Notes under the pieces: model-generated
Databases searched by the model: none
Told to the model about the DNA's origin: nothing
What the model saw: the letters and a program-made list of their open reading frames with translations, nothing else
Made by a program: the position numbers and the translations under genes
From: Catenaria anguillulae PL171
Taxonomy: Eukaryota > Blastocladiomycota > Blastocladiomycetes > Blastocladiales > Catenariaceae
Length of the DNA stretch: 64,000 bases
Direction: 5' to 3'
NCBI GenBank assembly: GCA_002102555.1
Contig: MCFL01000007.1
Coordinates: forward strand, 62,001 to 126,000
In this document: in pieces, positions 22,721 through 33,484 of the stretch
Layout: each line of letters begins with the position of its first letter
Position numbering within the stretch: the stretch's first letter is position 1

Positions 22721-24173
22721 TCACAGTCCAGACGGCATGGGCTCGTCCACGGGCATGGGCACCTGTGGCAAGGCGGTCGGGTCTTGGCCAGAAAGCTTTG
22801 CAAAATGCGACGCGGCCTGCATGGTGCGTACGGCCTTGCGCAACTTGTCAGTGGCCGAGCGCGAGTTTTCGCGAATGTTGGGCAGCAAGTTGTTTGCGGA
22901 ATTGGCCGCCACCAGGTTCTGCTGCGACCCCTTGAGCGGCACATTGGCCAACCACGGGTGTGCCAGCGCCTCGCGCGCCGTCAACCGCTCCTCCGGACGC
23001 AGCTTGAGGCACCCGCGCACAAAGTTCTTTGCCGTTTCCGACACGTGCGTCCAGTACTCGGCCGGCTCGAATGCATAGTCGGCGTTGATGATGGCCTGAA
23101 TCTCTTCGACGGTCGTGTTGCGGTCAAACGGCGTGTAGCCCGAAAGCAAAAAGTAGGTGATGACGCCAATGGCCCACATGTCAACAGGCTTAGAGTAGCC
23201 ACGGCGTTCAAGGAGCTCCGGGCTCATGAATCCAGGCGTGCCGCACATTGTTGTGAGGAGCGGGTACGAGTCGGATTCGAGGCAGCGAGCGAGACCGAAA
23301 TCGGCGATGAGGAGGTCCGAGTCCTCGTCTTCGGTACGGAAGAGGAGGTTTTCGGGCTTGAGATCACGATGTCTAATGTGACCGTAGACCAATGCAAATG
23401 AGTTGTGCTTTCACCTCCAGTTCCAATGTGAAAAAGCAAGCAACAATAAAGAACGTACACAATGCCCTTGTCGTGCAAGTAAGCAACGGCGTCGCAAATG
23501 GTGCGAACGATTTGGGCTGCGTCGTGCTCATAGTAATGACCCTGTGAGCGGAGGCAGGACATTGGGTTAGGAATCAGTGGCGAGGGAATGGCGAACGCGG
23601 GTCGAAAAGGCGCCGACCTTGTTGCAAATCCTGTGAAAACGTGCGAAAACTCGTGTGAGAAACAGCAAGAAAAAGCATTGAAGAAATCCATGAATGAACA
23701 ATCCCGTGCCGTACCTGTAGAACAGCTCGCCTCCCTTGGCAATCTCCATAATCACATACACTGAAAAAGTTGAAAGCAACATGAAGATAATGAGCAAGTG
23801 CGCTTCACGGGAGGCCAAGTGAAAGAGCACGCACGATTGTTGGCGGATTCGAAGTAATCGACAAGGCCAATGAGGTTGGGATGACCCTGGGAGACGGTCT
23901 TGAGGATGTTGATTTCGTTGAGCACCATGCTACATGAGCGCCAGCAGATGCAAGTTGACTGTGGTCAGCACACATGGCATTGTGTACGGACTGGATCGCG
24001 AACGTTGGTCTGACAACATACTGTTCACGGCCAGCCATGAGCTTCTTGTTGAAAATCTTGCATGCAAACGGCTCTCCGGTATGAATATGGAATGCCTCCT
24101 TCACCTTGGCGTACGTGCCCTCGCCGAGGACCTTGCCAACCTTGTACTCGCTAAGCAATGGGATGGATGACAT
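22721..24173 (-). CDS. Ca2+/calmodulin-dependent-type Ser/Thr kinase (CAMK group)
   Basis: Six exons: 24173-24022, 23929-23835, 23760-23715, 23630-23618 (13 nt), 23541-23459, 23372-22721; all GT/AG, phases agree, 346 residues. Seen: glycine loop GEGTYAKV, Lys in FACKIFNK, MVLNEINILKTV, HRDLKPENLLF, ADFGLAR, CGTPGFMSPELL, VDMWAIGVITYFLLSGYTPF and HPWL ending the kinase domain, followed by a short basic/hydrophobic tail that could bind calmodulin. Closest in pattern to CaMKI/fungal Cmk kinases. The 13-nt exon encodes ICNK plus one base and is needed to join FYR to GHYYEHDAAQ. Confidence 0.9.
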
Positions 24174-25415
24174 GCCAGTTTGAGCATGAGCGACGCAATG
24201 AGTGTGATCTTGGATGCATAGGCGACGGACCATGGGCGAACAGATGCGTCTGACATATTGAATGTGCTTCAGATTCGTTGGTTGGACAAGCGGTGGTGAT
24301 CGATGGTGGTGGAGGTGGCGGCTGTGTTGGTGTTGGCGGGACGTTGGTCGTGCGTGTTTTGTGTTGTTTGGCTTTCCGACGATTGGAAGTGCACTGGCGT
24401 GTGGAATGACGTTTAAAGGAATGCTTGGGGTTGAGTCCGTTGCGCTAAGCCTCAATACTAGCATGTCAAGGATTCATTCGTACATGTTACGGCAGAGCTG
24501 TGCCGGGTGCGTGGAGTGTCGTTGACGTCTTTCGAAGACAGGAGACAGCAAGCACGTGATCAGTTCGGGTTGTCTCGCAGCCTCAGCTCAGCTCAGGTCG
24601 GTGCGGTGGACCTTGACGGGAGGGTGGTGCTTGGCGGGAATCCGGGGGGTGTCGGTTTGGAGAGTTCCTGTTGCGGCTCCATAGTGACACCAGGTTGATG
24701 GGCGGCAGAGGGGTCAACCTTGCAATTTGAAGTTCGCCGCTGCAGCCCAAATCACACCGACAGCCGGGCAGGAGAGAAAGGAGGAATCGACAGTCTGCGC
24801 CCACGACCTTGCACGAGCAAGAGTTGCCAGCACACCTGCCAGCCAGCGTGCCAAGTTGCCAAGTCAGTCGCCAAACTCTTCATGATTTACAACAAGTCGG
24901 TGTGCGATCATGCGGCCACTAACATGTAAAGCATCCCTCTATGGCGCCTGCAGCGGCAGTCACACTGTGCTGATGTCTCGACTCCAACGGTCGAGTACCA
25001 GGCCAAGTTGGTTCAGGATTAGCACATGGCACGCCAGCGAGTGCCAGGTCAAGTCGCTCCAGTCCACTATTCCACAACTCGCGTCCATGACCATCACAAG
25101 CCAACGTGGAAGCGGAAAGGTTGAGACAAACATCGAGGCCGATCAGCCTTTGCAGGTTGTCGCCGCCCTGCAACGCCTGGCACGCCAGCATTTGCATGCA
25201 GGTATTTCCGGTTCGTCTATCAGCTGATACTCTGCACAAAAAGCATGTTTCTGTCCGGGGTACTGAGCCTGCGTGCATGCCATCGGTCACAAGATCGCCC
25301 GAAATGAAAGTTTGGTCCCATTCGCCCATTCGTTCAACTTGACATACATCAAACATCTCAAAAAAGCCGGAAAGGACAGAATCATTTGGTAGTCTATGGA
25401 GTGCATTCAATGACA
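24174..25415. other. Gene-poor stretch between CaMK and the PPxY membrane protein
   Basis: About 1.24 kb with no coding frame I can support. TGCCA/TGGCA pentamers recur often between 24815 and 25210, partly as inverted copies, without forming a clean array. It must include the CaMK promoter and the 3' flank of the next gene. Confidence 0.35.
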
Positions 25416-26921
25416 TTACAGAAGTGGGTTGATGGGCATAGGAGTCAAGCAGATGAGGGAATGGACGGAGCGGGAATGAGGGAAATGAGGCGCGACAAGC
25501 TTGGAGTGGAAAGGATTGCCCAAAGTATATAAGTGCATAGAGTACGCAAAGAAGTGACGAGTGAGGGTAACTAGGGAAGATGGGTTGTTGAGGGATAGAT
25601 GCAGATTTCGACAGTTTAGAGGATGCGCGGGTACTTGGACATCGGTAGCTATGGTCAAAGACTGTGCGAGAGGGGAAGACTCTGTCGGGGCGGAAGTTGG
25701 CCTCGGCGAAGGATGCTGCGACAGACTTGGGGGACGGGGTTCAAACCTTCCTTGGCCCCCATTAGCATCATCGTCGTCGCTATCCGAATCCGAGTGGTAC
25801 GACGCAATTGAAGAGGCAGAAGATGGTGGTGGGGGTGCGGGAATGCGGAGTGACGTTGAGCGAACCAGCACAGCACGAGCGACTGCAGCAAAGTTTCGCA
25901 CAGTCGGTGGTTGGTAAAGCGCGCCGTCACCAAGGTCTTGCTCGGATCCAGGAGATGCTGCGGCCGAGGCAGCGGCAGCGGCAGCGGCAGCTTGCGGGAA
26001 CACGAGTCCATCGTCGTCATCATCCCCGTCGACACTCCCGATGCTTGTGCCCACCGCCTCGTCGTACGTCGGCGGCCCTCTCAACACAATGCCGGCCTCG
26101 CGCGCTTGATGCACCAACTCGAGCTCCCGCTGCAACAACTCGGCTGTATGCGCCGCAGTCAACGGAGACATGATGACTGAATACACGGGCAATGGTGTCC
26201 GCCCGCCTTGCCGCCGAGACGGCCGGTCCCTAGGATGATGCTGCCAATCGGGATGCCAATCCGGAAAACTGCGCGGCCGCGTATACCGCGGCCCTCGGTT
26301 GGGCGAGTGCATGTGCAAAAAGATATCCTCATGGTCGTCGTCTTCGAGCATTTGATGGCCGACAACAGGCGATGGGTCGAGCATGCTGTGCCGGCTATTC
26401 GCTGTGGGTGGCCGGTTGGTTTGCGTCATGACAGGGCTGTTGCCGCCGTTGCGAGCATACGGTCGGTATCCAGCGGCCTCGATGGCTTCGTACTCGTCCT
26501 CGTACGGCTCCGTTGGCGTCCGGCCGCATCGACGAATGCACCACAGGGTACACATGCAGAGGACGGTTGCAAGGGCGACGGTGAGGACGAGCAATACGGC
26601 GGGTGGAATTGGCATGGCATCGTCCGATGAGCGGGTGTTGGTTGCAGTTGATGGAGCAACTGTCGCCTCCGGGATCGGAGTGGTGGATGTTGTTGACATT
26701 TGGGGAATGATGGCCGGATCAGGTTGGGCAGCTCGATCGCGGGGATTACTAACGACTGGATCTCGCTGACCGGTTCCGAGCGGATTGAACGAGACGGACG
26801 CTGGTTGAGGCAGGCGAGGGTGAAGCTTGAATTTCCAGTGCGGCCGGTGATGAGGTTGCTTGCCTGCAAATTGCGGCTGGGGAGTAGGTCGAAGCTGCAC
26901 AGCTGCCGAAAGGGCAATCAT
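25416..26921 (-). CDS. Single-pass membrane protein with cytosolic PPxY motif
   Basis: One open frame of 501 residues from ATG 26921. I do not recognise a family. Seen: a Pro/Thr/Ser-rich amino-terminal part (1-100), one clear membrane helix at about 107-128 (starts AVLLVLTVALATVLCMC), then a basic stop-transfer CIRRCGR and a long hydrophilic region with RP-rich, acidic and poly-Ala stretches. Within it, GPPTYDEAVG contains a PPxY motif, which in other proteins binds WW domains of Nedd4/Rsp5 ligases and directs sorting or turnover. The last 80 residues look less biased and may be 3' read-through if a splice was missed. A plasma-membrane or vacuolar sensor/adaptor is possible, but that is inference. 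Confidence 0.6.
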   Translation of the reverse strand: MIALSAAVQLRPTPQPQFAGKQPHHRPHWKFKLHPRLPQPASVSFNPLGTGQRDPVVSNPRDRAAQPDPAIIPQMSTTSTTPIPEATVAPSTATNTRSSDDAMPIPPAVLLVLTVALATVLCMCTLWCIRRCGRTPTEPYEDEYEAIEAAGYRPYARNGGNSPVMTQTNRPPTANSRHSMLDPSPVVGHQMLEDDDHEDIFLHMHSPNRGPRYTRPRSFPDWHPDWQHHPRDRPSRRQGGRTPLPVYSVIMSPLTAAHTAELLQRELELVHQAREAGIVLRGPPTYDEAVGTSIGSVDGDDDDDGLVFPQAAAAAAAASAAASPGSEQDLGDGALYQPPTVRNFAAVARAVLVRSTSLRIPAPPPPSSASSIASYHSDSDSDDDDANGGQGRFEPRPPSLSQHPSPRPTSAPTESSPLAQSLTIATDVQVPAHPLNCRNLHLSLNNPSSLVTLTRHFFAYSMHLYTLGNPFHSKLVAPHFPHSRSVHSLICLTPMPINPLL

Positions 26922-27588
26922 GATGGGCCTGAGGAAGTAGGTAACTCAGGCCAGACGCTGATTGTCTGAAACAGGGGGCGGTCGGATGGGATTTGGGTCG
27001 GGTAAGGTCCGTGAACGTTGGTGGTTTTGATGTGGTCGCCAATCACACAGTCTCTATCAATGTATGACATACGATGCAATGTGCTAAACATTGTCCAGAG
27101 AAGAAACGGTCGGATACCGAACGAAGCGGCCGAGCAAAGGCTCCACGATAGGGTTATTTGAGTGGCAACCACCAGCCAAAGGCTTGACTCACTTCACACG
27201 CGATATGTCTCACATTCCTGAGCGCGTCGCGGCTCCAAGCTTGACGCTGCGGACATACATCCCCAGTCCAGGGAACGGTATGTACATAGGTAGTTCAGGC
27301 ACTGACGCAGCACATGGGCATATGGACGGAGCCTGGCTCTCCATGGAATGTTCATACATTTATGGATACGCAAAACAAAAGTTCATTATTCAGGTTAACG
27401 AGAAGGAGTAACCTCATGAGCCAGTCCCATAGAGCGACAAAGTTATGTCGTCGAGCCATTGTGAGTTGTGCAAGTCATGCCATTTACATGCGCCAGCCTG
27501 GCAAAGAATTGAACAGGACACAAAGGTACAGTGCAATATACAGTTTGGTTTGAAAATGGAATTGAAAGGACAGAGCGAACAAAATCAA
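26922..27588. other. Intergenic between two minus-strand genes
   Basis: 667 bases; promoter of the PPxY protein and 3' flank of the vWD gene. No supported coding frame or RNA gene. Confidence 0.4.
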
Positions 27589-29930
27589 TTACAACATGAG
27601 AGAAGCAGCCAGGGCAACAACACCAGCGACCGAAGACAAGGCAAAACGCATGGCCGAAGACTCTCCCTTCTTTCCAGCGGTTTCGTCCGTGACAGTAGCG
27701 GTACCGAGCTTCTCGGTTGTGACCTGAATGGAATCCTGAGGAACCGACGCGCCAGGGTTGTACGCGGGGTTCTCGGCAGCCTTCTGCGCATCCTCGTCGG
27801 AAATTGTCGGGGCGACCTCGTTGTCGTCGAGCTTCTTGTACTCGGGCTTGGGCATGAAGTACTCTTGCTGGTACTCGATCTTTTGGCGCCTGACACACTT
27901 GCCGCCCTGGACCTCAAAGTTCTCGCGATCCTTGCACTCAATGCAACCGCGCTCCGAGCACTGCAAGCAGGTATCCTCGCACTTGTTGGCACCAAAGCAG
28001 TGCTTCTTTGCCGTCTCGCGGGCAGGCAAGGCAATGGACATGTCGGGCTCTTGGGCTTGGTCGACAATGACACGCGCACAACGTTGCGTGTACGAGAACT
28101 TGTGCACCTCGATGGCACCCTCGGGGTTCATTTGCGCCATGACATCGGCCTCGCACGCGGTAATGAACTTTTGTACATTCTCAGAGCAGCCGTCAATCTT
28201 GGGAATACGGGCCGCACAGTTCTTTGCGGCGTCCTCGAGCACCTTGCGCGGGCATTCGGGCACTGGCACGGGCTTGGGAAGCTCGGGTTCCTTGCCGTCG
28301 TAGCGCGGGATCTTGTCATCCTTCTTGTAGCCGGGCGGGATGGGAACAACGACAATCGGCTTGGGGCAAGTGGGCGGAAGCGGCACGTAGCTGCACTTGG
28401 CACATGGCTGCTTGGTCTTTGTGGCCGGGATGGTGGTCGTGGCAGACGTGGCGGGCCGGGTGGTAGTTGCGGACGAGCCGGGAGCAGTCGACGTGGTGGT
28501 AGCAGACGAAACCGAGCTGGTTTGCGCCGTGGTGGAACTAGCCGTGGAGGTCGAGGCACTTGACGACGACGCGGCGGTCGAAGACGAGCTGGATCCGGTC
28601 GACGCGGCCGACGACGTGGTGCCAGTGCTGGCAGAGGCTGTCGAAGAAGACGTGGCCGACGAGACGGACGATTGCTGGGTTGTGGCCGACGAACTCGAGC
28701 TGGAAGCAGGCACGGTGGTCGAGGCAGACGAAGAGATACCCTGCGTGGTCGTCGTGGTCGCCAACGTCGTGGACGGCATGGGACGTTCGCACTTGACCGA
28801 GCCGGGAGCTGGACGACGGCACTGAGTCACGGGCTTTTCAATGGGGAACTTGCCGGGGTTGCACTTGCCCTTGAACAGGTTGTCGGCATCGGGCACGCGC
28901 CACGACTCGGCAAACTTCTTGAGGTCCGAGTTGTTGAACTGGGGCTTATCGTTGAACATGTCCGAAGCAGAGTAGGCAATCACGTCCTTGGCCGAGTACA
29001 CCTTGCCGTCAGAGCCCGTGAAATCGTTGTCGGCCTTGCCGTCATACGTGCCGCACAAACCGCCAACCTTGCCCTTTAAGTGGCATGCCAAGTTGACATA
29101 CGTGTTCATGTACCGGTTCTTGCCGTCGGACACAATGTCGACCTTGAGCGACGAGCCAGAGTTCATCGAGATGTTGATGGAGGTGATGGTGCCCGAGCGA
29201 GTGCGAGACACGGTGAGACCGTCCATGTGCGTCACTGTTTGCACGCACGAGTTCATATCCTTGTTGGCGTCAATGACAAACGAGGCTGAACCGTAGCGGA
29301 CGGCCAGACCGACAATGCACGACGCTTTGCCGAAGCATTTACCTTGGCGGGCTTGAATAGACACCGCTTCGGACTTGACCAAATAGAAATCGCCCACTCC
29401 TTGGTAATGGTAGAGAGCAGTGTTATCAAAGGTGTCGTAGCTATCAAAGTGAAGGAACGCATACATCGTGTCAGAAAAAGCCCATTGCTTGAGACGCGTG
29501 AGACAAAACGAACGTACTGAGGATCACCAGTAACTGCGCACCGGCCCTCCTTATCCGAATCGCGCTTGGTCGGCAGCTCAATCGTCTTGCCCTGCAGCTT
29601 CTCGTCGCACGAATCCGTGTACGCCTGGAAGGTAATGGGCAACGACCGCTCCTTGGGGGCAAGCGAGGCAAATGGCTCGGAAACGACACTCAGCGATTGC
29701 GGCTTGTCCCAGTTTTCGGGCGAGTATTCCAATGCGCACTTGTCGAAGCGAGTCTTGGCGGCGTCAAAGTAGACAACAACACGGGAGGAGGGCTTTTCCT
29801 TGAGCGACACTTGAATGGCGCCCGAAGCTTGGTCGACAGCAAGTTGAAGCGACGCTTGGTCGAATTTGAGAAACGCGTCGGCGGACGAGGCGGCGGCGGC
29901 GGCAACAGCGAGAACGGCAAGGAGTTTCAT
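27589..29930 (-). CDS. Secreted mucin-like von Willebrand D surface protein, probable GPI anchor
   Basis: Two exons, 29930-29518 and 29440-27589 (77-nt intron), 754 residues. Seen: signal peptide (MKLLAVLAVAAAAASSADA); a beta-rich segment with ENWDKPQSLSVV, resembling Calx-beta; a vWD domain beginning GDPHYDTFDN (restored exactly by splicing) with QGVGDFYLV and VGGLCGTYDGKADNDF; a linker of more than 100 residues almost wholly Ser/Thr/Ala; a Cys-rich region with a C8-like pattern (NCAARI, GCSENVQKFITACEADV) and C-x2-C motifs; and a hydrophobic carboxyl end after a small-residue site, typical of GPI attachment. vWD domains mediate assembly and adhesion in animal mucins. In a zoosporic fungus a cell-coat or spore-adhesion role is plausible but inferred. 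Confidence 0.85.
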
Positions 29931-30901
29931 GGTGATGGTGGGATGTGTGAATGGGTTGGTAAATATACAGGTCGAGCTTTCTACAGTCTGGATGTGGCTT
30001 CTAGCCGAGTTGCGTTTGGGAGGGTGGTAGAGGTGGAGGGCGATTGGGTTCGACTAGCGAGGGTCCGAATCGTAGCAAAGGAGTGCGTTGGGGTTGGGGT
30101 GTGCAGCAAAGTGAGTCGGTGAGCCGGCGGGAATCTGACTGTATTTGAGGGACGCAAGCAGTCTCGCCGGCCTGTAGATTGACCACAACCACACCCGCCA
30201 AGTCAACCGAGCTGGTGTCAATCCTGGAAGGGCATGTGGCCGAGCTTGTGTTGCTGCGGACAGATCAAATGTAACCAAACATCCAAAATACAAGCGTCGA
30301 CAATGAATCGTGGCTCATGAAATGCAAATTGGTACACCATGGGCATCCGTTCAAGGCTGGGTCCAATCGGCGCCATGGCATTGCGTGTCATCAGCGCTGC
30401 TTTCTGGCTTCCCTTCTCGGGTCGCACGCACGAGGGAAAGGGCATGTGGCGCCTGAGTCCAGAATGATTGTTTGCATCCAACGGCGAAAGCCTCGGGCGG
30501 TACTGTTTTCCTTTCACCTGTCTGCGGCTTGAGAATGTCTCATGAGTTTGAAGGCTGGTGCCCTCAGCAAACGCGTCCGGCCGACGCGTTTCTGCACACT
30601 GGGGGAGTGCATGTGGGTTCCTCGATCCCTCTCGGTCGGTCCCTTCATAGGTACCCCTCTTGGCATGATGCATGGAAAAGGAAGATGTCACTGCTTTGGC
30701 TATGATACCTACCATTGCACACCACAGCAGGGATTCGGGATACCTGCACAAACATCACAGTGCTTCTCAACTGCGCCGTGCATGGGGATTGCATTTTGAT
30801 ATTGATGTACAAGTGCCAATATCCAGGCAAATCTGATAGCCGTTGATCAGAAGAGAAAAGCAACTGAACCTCATCAACTTGATCCGCGAAAACCCCCAGA
30901 C
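29931..30901. other. Intergenic, vWD gene promoter / ATG4 3' flank
   Basis: About 970 bases. A 177-codon minus-strand frame at 30218-30751 has no family resemblance or biased composition and is not called. No RNA gene or repeat seen. Confidence 0.4.
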
Positions 30902-32699
30902 TTATCCATCATCTCCATCCGTCTCGCTACTCTCGTCCCAGGCATCTACCGCGCCGCCGCCATCGACACCACCAGCGGGAAACATGATGCCGGACGCAGT
31001 AGCGGGTGCAATACAGATAGGTACTTGGATGCCATTCGACTTGATCTACAAGCGAACAAGCAACGATTTGTGAGTGAATGAATGTGAAACGGACCATGGA
31101 TCAAATGCATTGAGCCATACCTCGTCCATCCACGCCATCCACCGATCCCATTCGTCGCGATCTTTGAGCATGAATCCAAGACACATAGACGGATCCAGCG
31201 ACGTGGACGCCAAGCACCGCACCGTAGATGTGAAGCATGTGTGCCAGTCGTCGGTCGTGGCACTGAGCGCAGGTTGCGTGTAGTGAGGGTCGAGAACCAA
31301 GAGGGCGTCGCGGAAGGTGCCGACCATGTACAAAGCGGATGAAGGGCGACCACTGGAGAAAAGATCGATATTGCATGAGATCTTGATTTCTGCGCGCAAT
31401 GAATGCGGAACGAACGAACCCGGCAATTCCAACCGAGTACGGGCACTTGATGCATTCCTAATTGAGCGTGCACGTCAGCCTTGTGAAATCCACACTAAGA
31501 TTGACGAGAAATGAAATGACGGACCTGAATGAACGGCCAGTAGATTGGCGTCATGTTTTCAATCCCGAGAAGCAGGGGCACGAGCAATAGCAGTGGTCTG
31601 GTGGTGAGAGAAGTACCATCCCACATGTCTCGTACGTCCTGCGGATAGATGGTTGCGTCTTGCGCAACAAAGACAAGTGGTGCATTTGGTGTGGATTGGC
31701 ACAAGCGTCTGCATTTCAGATGCAAAAAAGTAAGGCGCATGAAACAACAAGGCAAAATGCGTGGTTACGGAACGTACTTGATAGTGTGTGCGAGCACAGT
31801 CGGCCCAAACTGACAAGGGCCAAATGTGGGTCAGAGGGCGATTTGTCCCCGGTTACGAATCATGGAAATCTCACAATCATTGTGCGTACCCATTGGCCAA
31901 TCGCGGTATCCAATTCTTGCCCCATGACCGCCATGGAATGAATCGAGTACGGCGCGCTTGGGTCATCCTTGAACATTTTCAGCAACTCCAAAACCTCTCT
32001 TCCTGGAGTTTGTACCACCGTGCTCGCATTCGCCGCGCTAACCGCTCCTCCAGCCAGAGCATTCGGCGGCAAGCGATACGCGCGCCCCAATCGAATCCTC
32101 GCCAAAGTCTCCAACAACATGCTTTGTCCGACTCGCACCATACACCCCCATCCGGAATCGGTTGTCAGTGATGTGGGGGCTATCGGCGCAAAATCGCACC
32201 GGTACGTTAACCGAGGCCGCGACGAAAAGTCCGAGACAAACTCGGCAAGGCTCTTTGGGTCGGCAGGCAAGTACTTGACGCCACCCAGCATAAAGACGCG
32301 ATCGTCTTCGTCGATTTCGGTTGGAAACGGTCGCAAGTCGGTGGCAGAGAGAAAACCACGGATACCGTTTTCAACCGAGTAGAGGATGGCACGGGCCGAA
32401 GACGAGACTGTGGACCAAATGGAGGACCCAGAGACTGCGCCAACGGAAGGCGTTGGTGATGTGGAACGGGGCCGTTGAACTGGTTGATGTGCAGGAGAAG
32501 ACATATTTTGGGAGACGGCAGTGTCGGTGTTGGATAAAGAGGAGTTTCCTGTGACTTCTGTTGGTTTTAGTGCGTCCAAGGGGGATGATGACTCTGGTGC
32601 TTGAGGCGGCTGCGGAGGTGACGTGGGTTGCGGCGGCTGTGGTGAGTTCGCGTTGACGGTTGAGGTGGAGCGTGAGCGGGACGACGGCGTGGAGTCCAT
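30902..32699 (-). CDS. ATG4: Cysteine protease ATG4 (autophagy)
   Basis: Processes and recycles Atg8 during autophagosome formation. Exons: 32699-31890, 31809-31778, 31708-31525, 31457-31420, 31352-31121, 31045-30902; phases agree, 479 residues. Seen: a Ser/Pro-rich extension (1-110), then the C54 peptidase domain: TTDSGWGCMVRVGQSML (catalytic Cys), GQWFGPTVLAHTIK, LLLLVPLLLGI, SVGIAGGRPSSALYMVG, LDPHY (catalytic Asp and His) and SLDPSMCLGFML. Splicing the last intron gives a Gly-rich acidic tail ending DESSETDGDDG rather than read-through. The start is the first ATG in frame after the upstream stop. Confidence 0.92.
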
Positions 32700-33484
32700 G
32701 AGATTGGCGAGATCGGCTTCAGTCTTCAAGGGTTCAAATCGGTATTGCCCAGAGTATTTACAAGTTTACATTGGAGCTAAGAGCCGGTGATGATGCTGTT
32801 ATGCTGGTAGAACATAGGGAGCAGGCATAGAAGCCATACAGAAGTCTGACGAATCTGACGCAGCCCAGTCAAGCCTAGTGATCGACTGAGCGTGGGCGAG
32901 GTTTTGCGTTCGCCAGTTGCATTCCACGACTGGAGCGAAAAGCCCCCCTTTGGCGTTGATGAAGTGCGAGGGCAGGCTGCAGCGCAGCAATGAGCTCCCT
33001 GTCAGGCCCGTCGCGGCACTTCAAGTCCGCGTGGGGACTTCGGCATTGACAAGAGGACGCTCTCGTCGAGCGAGCAGGATGGTGGTGATGATGAGGTTGG
33101 TCGGACATTTCGCGGCTGCTTGTTGGCGGCCGACCATGCCGGTTGCCATATCTCACTTGGTGGCCACACAAACATCTGCACCCAAACTGTCCTGCTTGCA
33201 GGGTGGTTGGCGATTCAAAACACTGACTCGCATACCCAGCAACAGAACCAGCCCACGTCGCTCCTCAAGCACAAGGACGCCAAGACCTGGCTGCCACTGT
33301 ACCAGCGCAACGGTCAACCGCCTGACACAAGCGGTCGAAGTGGTATTGAGTGCATTTGCATGATTACGATCCGTGCCTATTGCATTCAACTTTAGGAGTC
33401 TGTGCAAGGTTGGCATTCAAGCGGTACTTTCAGCTTTTGATCAAATGAAAATGCTCATATGTAGTGAACGAGTATATATAGATC
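32700..33484. other. Intergenic, ATG4 promoter
   Basis: 785 bases with several overlapping short frames, none with family resemblance. A TATATATA stretch lies at 33473-33480, next to the end of the following gene. Confidence 0.4.

Noticed and set aside
22322-23401. 359-codon plus-strand frame
   Set aside because: It overlaps the CaMK kinase on the other strand and crosses intergenic DNA; no family resemblance.
24815-25210. Recurring TGCCA/TGGCA pentamers, considered as a repeat array or binding-site cluster
   Set aside because: Spacing is irregular and flanks are not conserved; common by chance in GC-rich DNA.
27445-28563. 372-codon plus-strand frame
   Set aside because: Antisense to the vWD gene; Leu/Val/Arg-rich shadow without motifs.
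30218-30751. 177-codon minus-strand frame between the vWD gene and ATG4
   Set aside because: No domain, no compositional bias, no supporting splice context.
32720-32745. GGGTTCAAATC, considered as a tRNA B box
   Set aside because: No matching A box, acceptor stem or terminator; it lies beside the ATG4 start.
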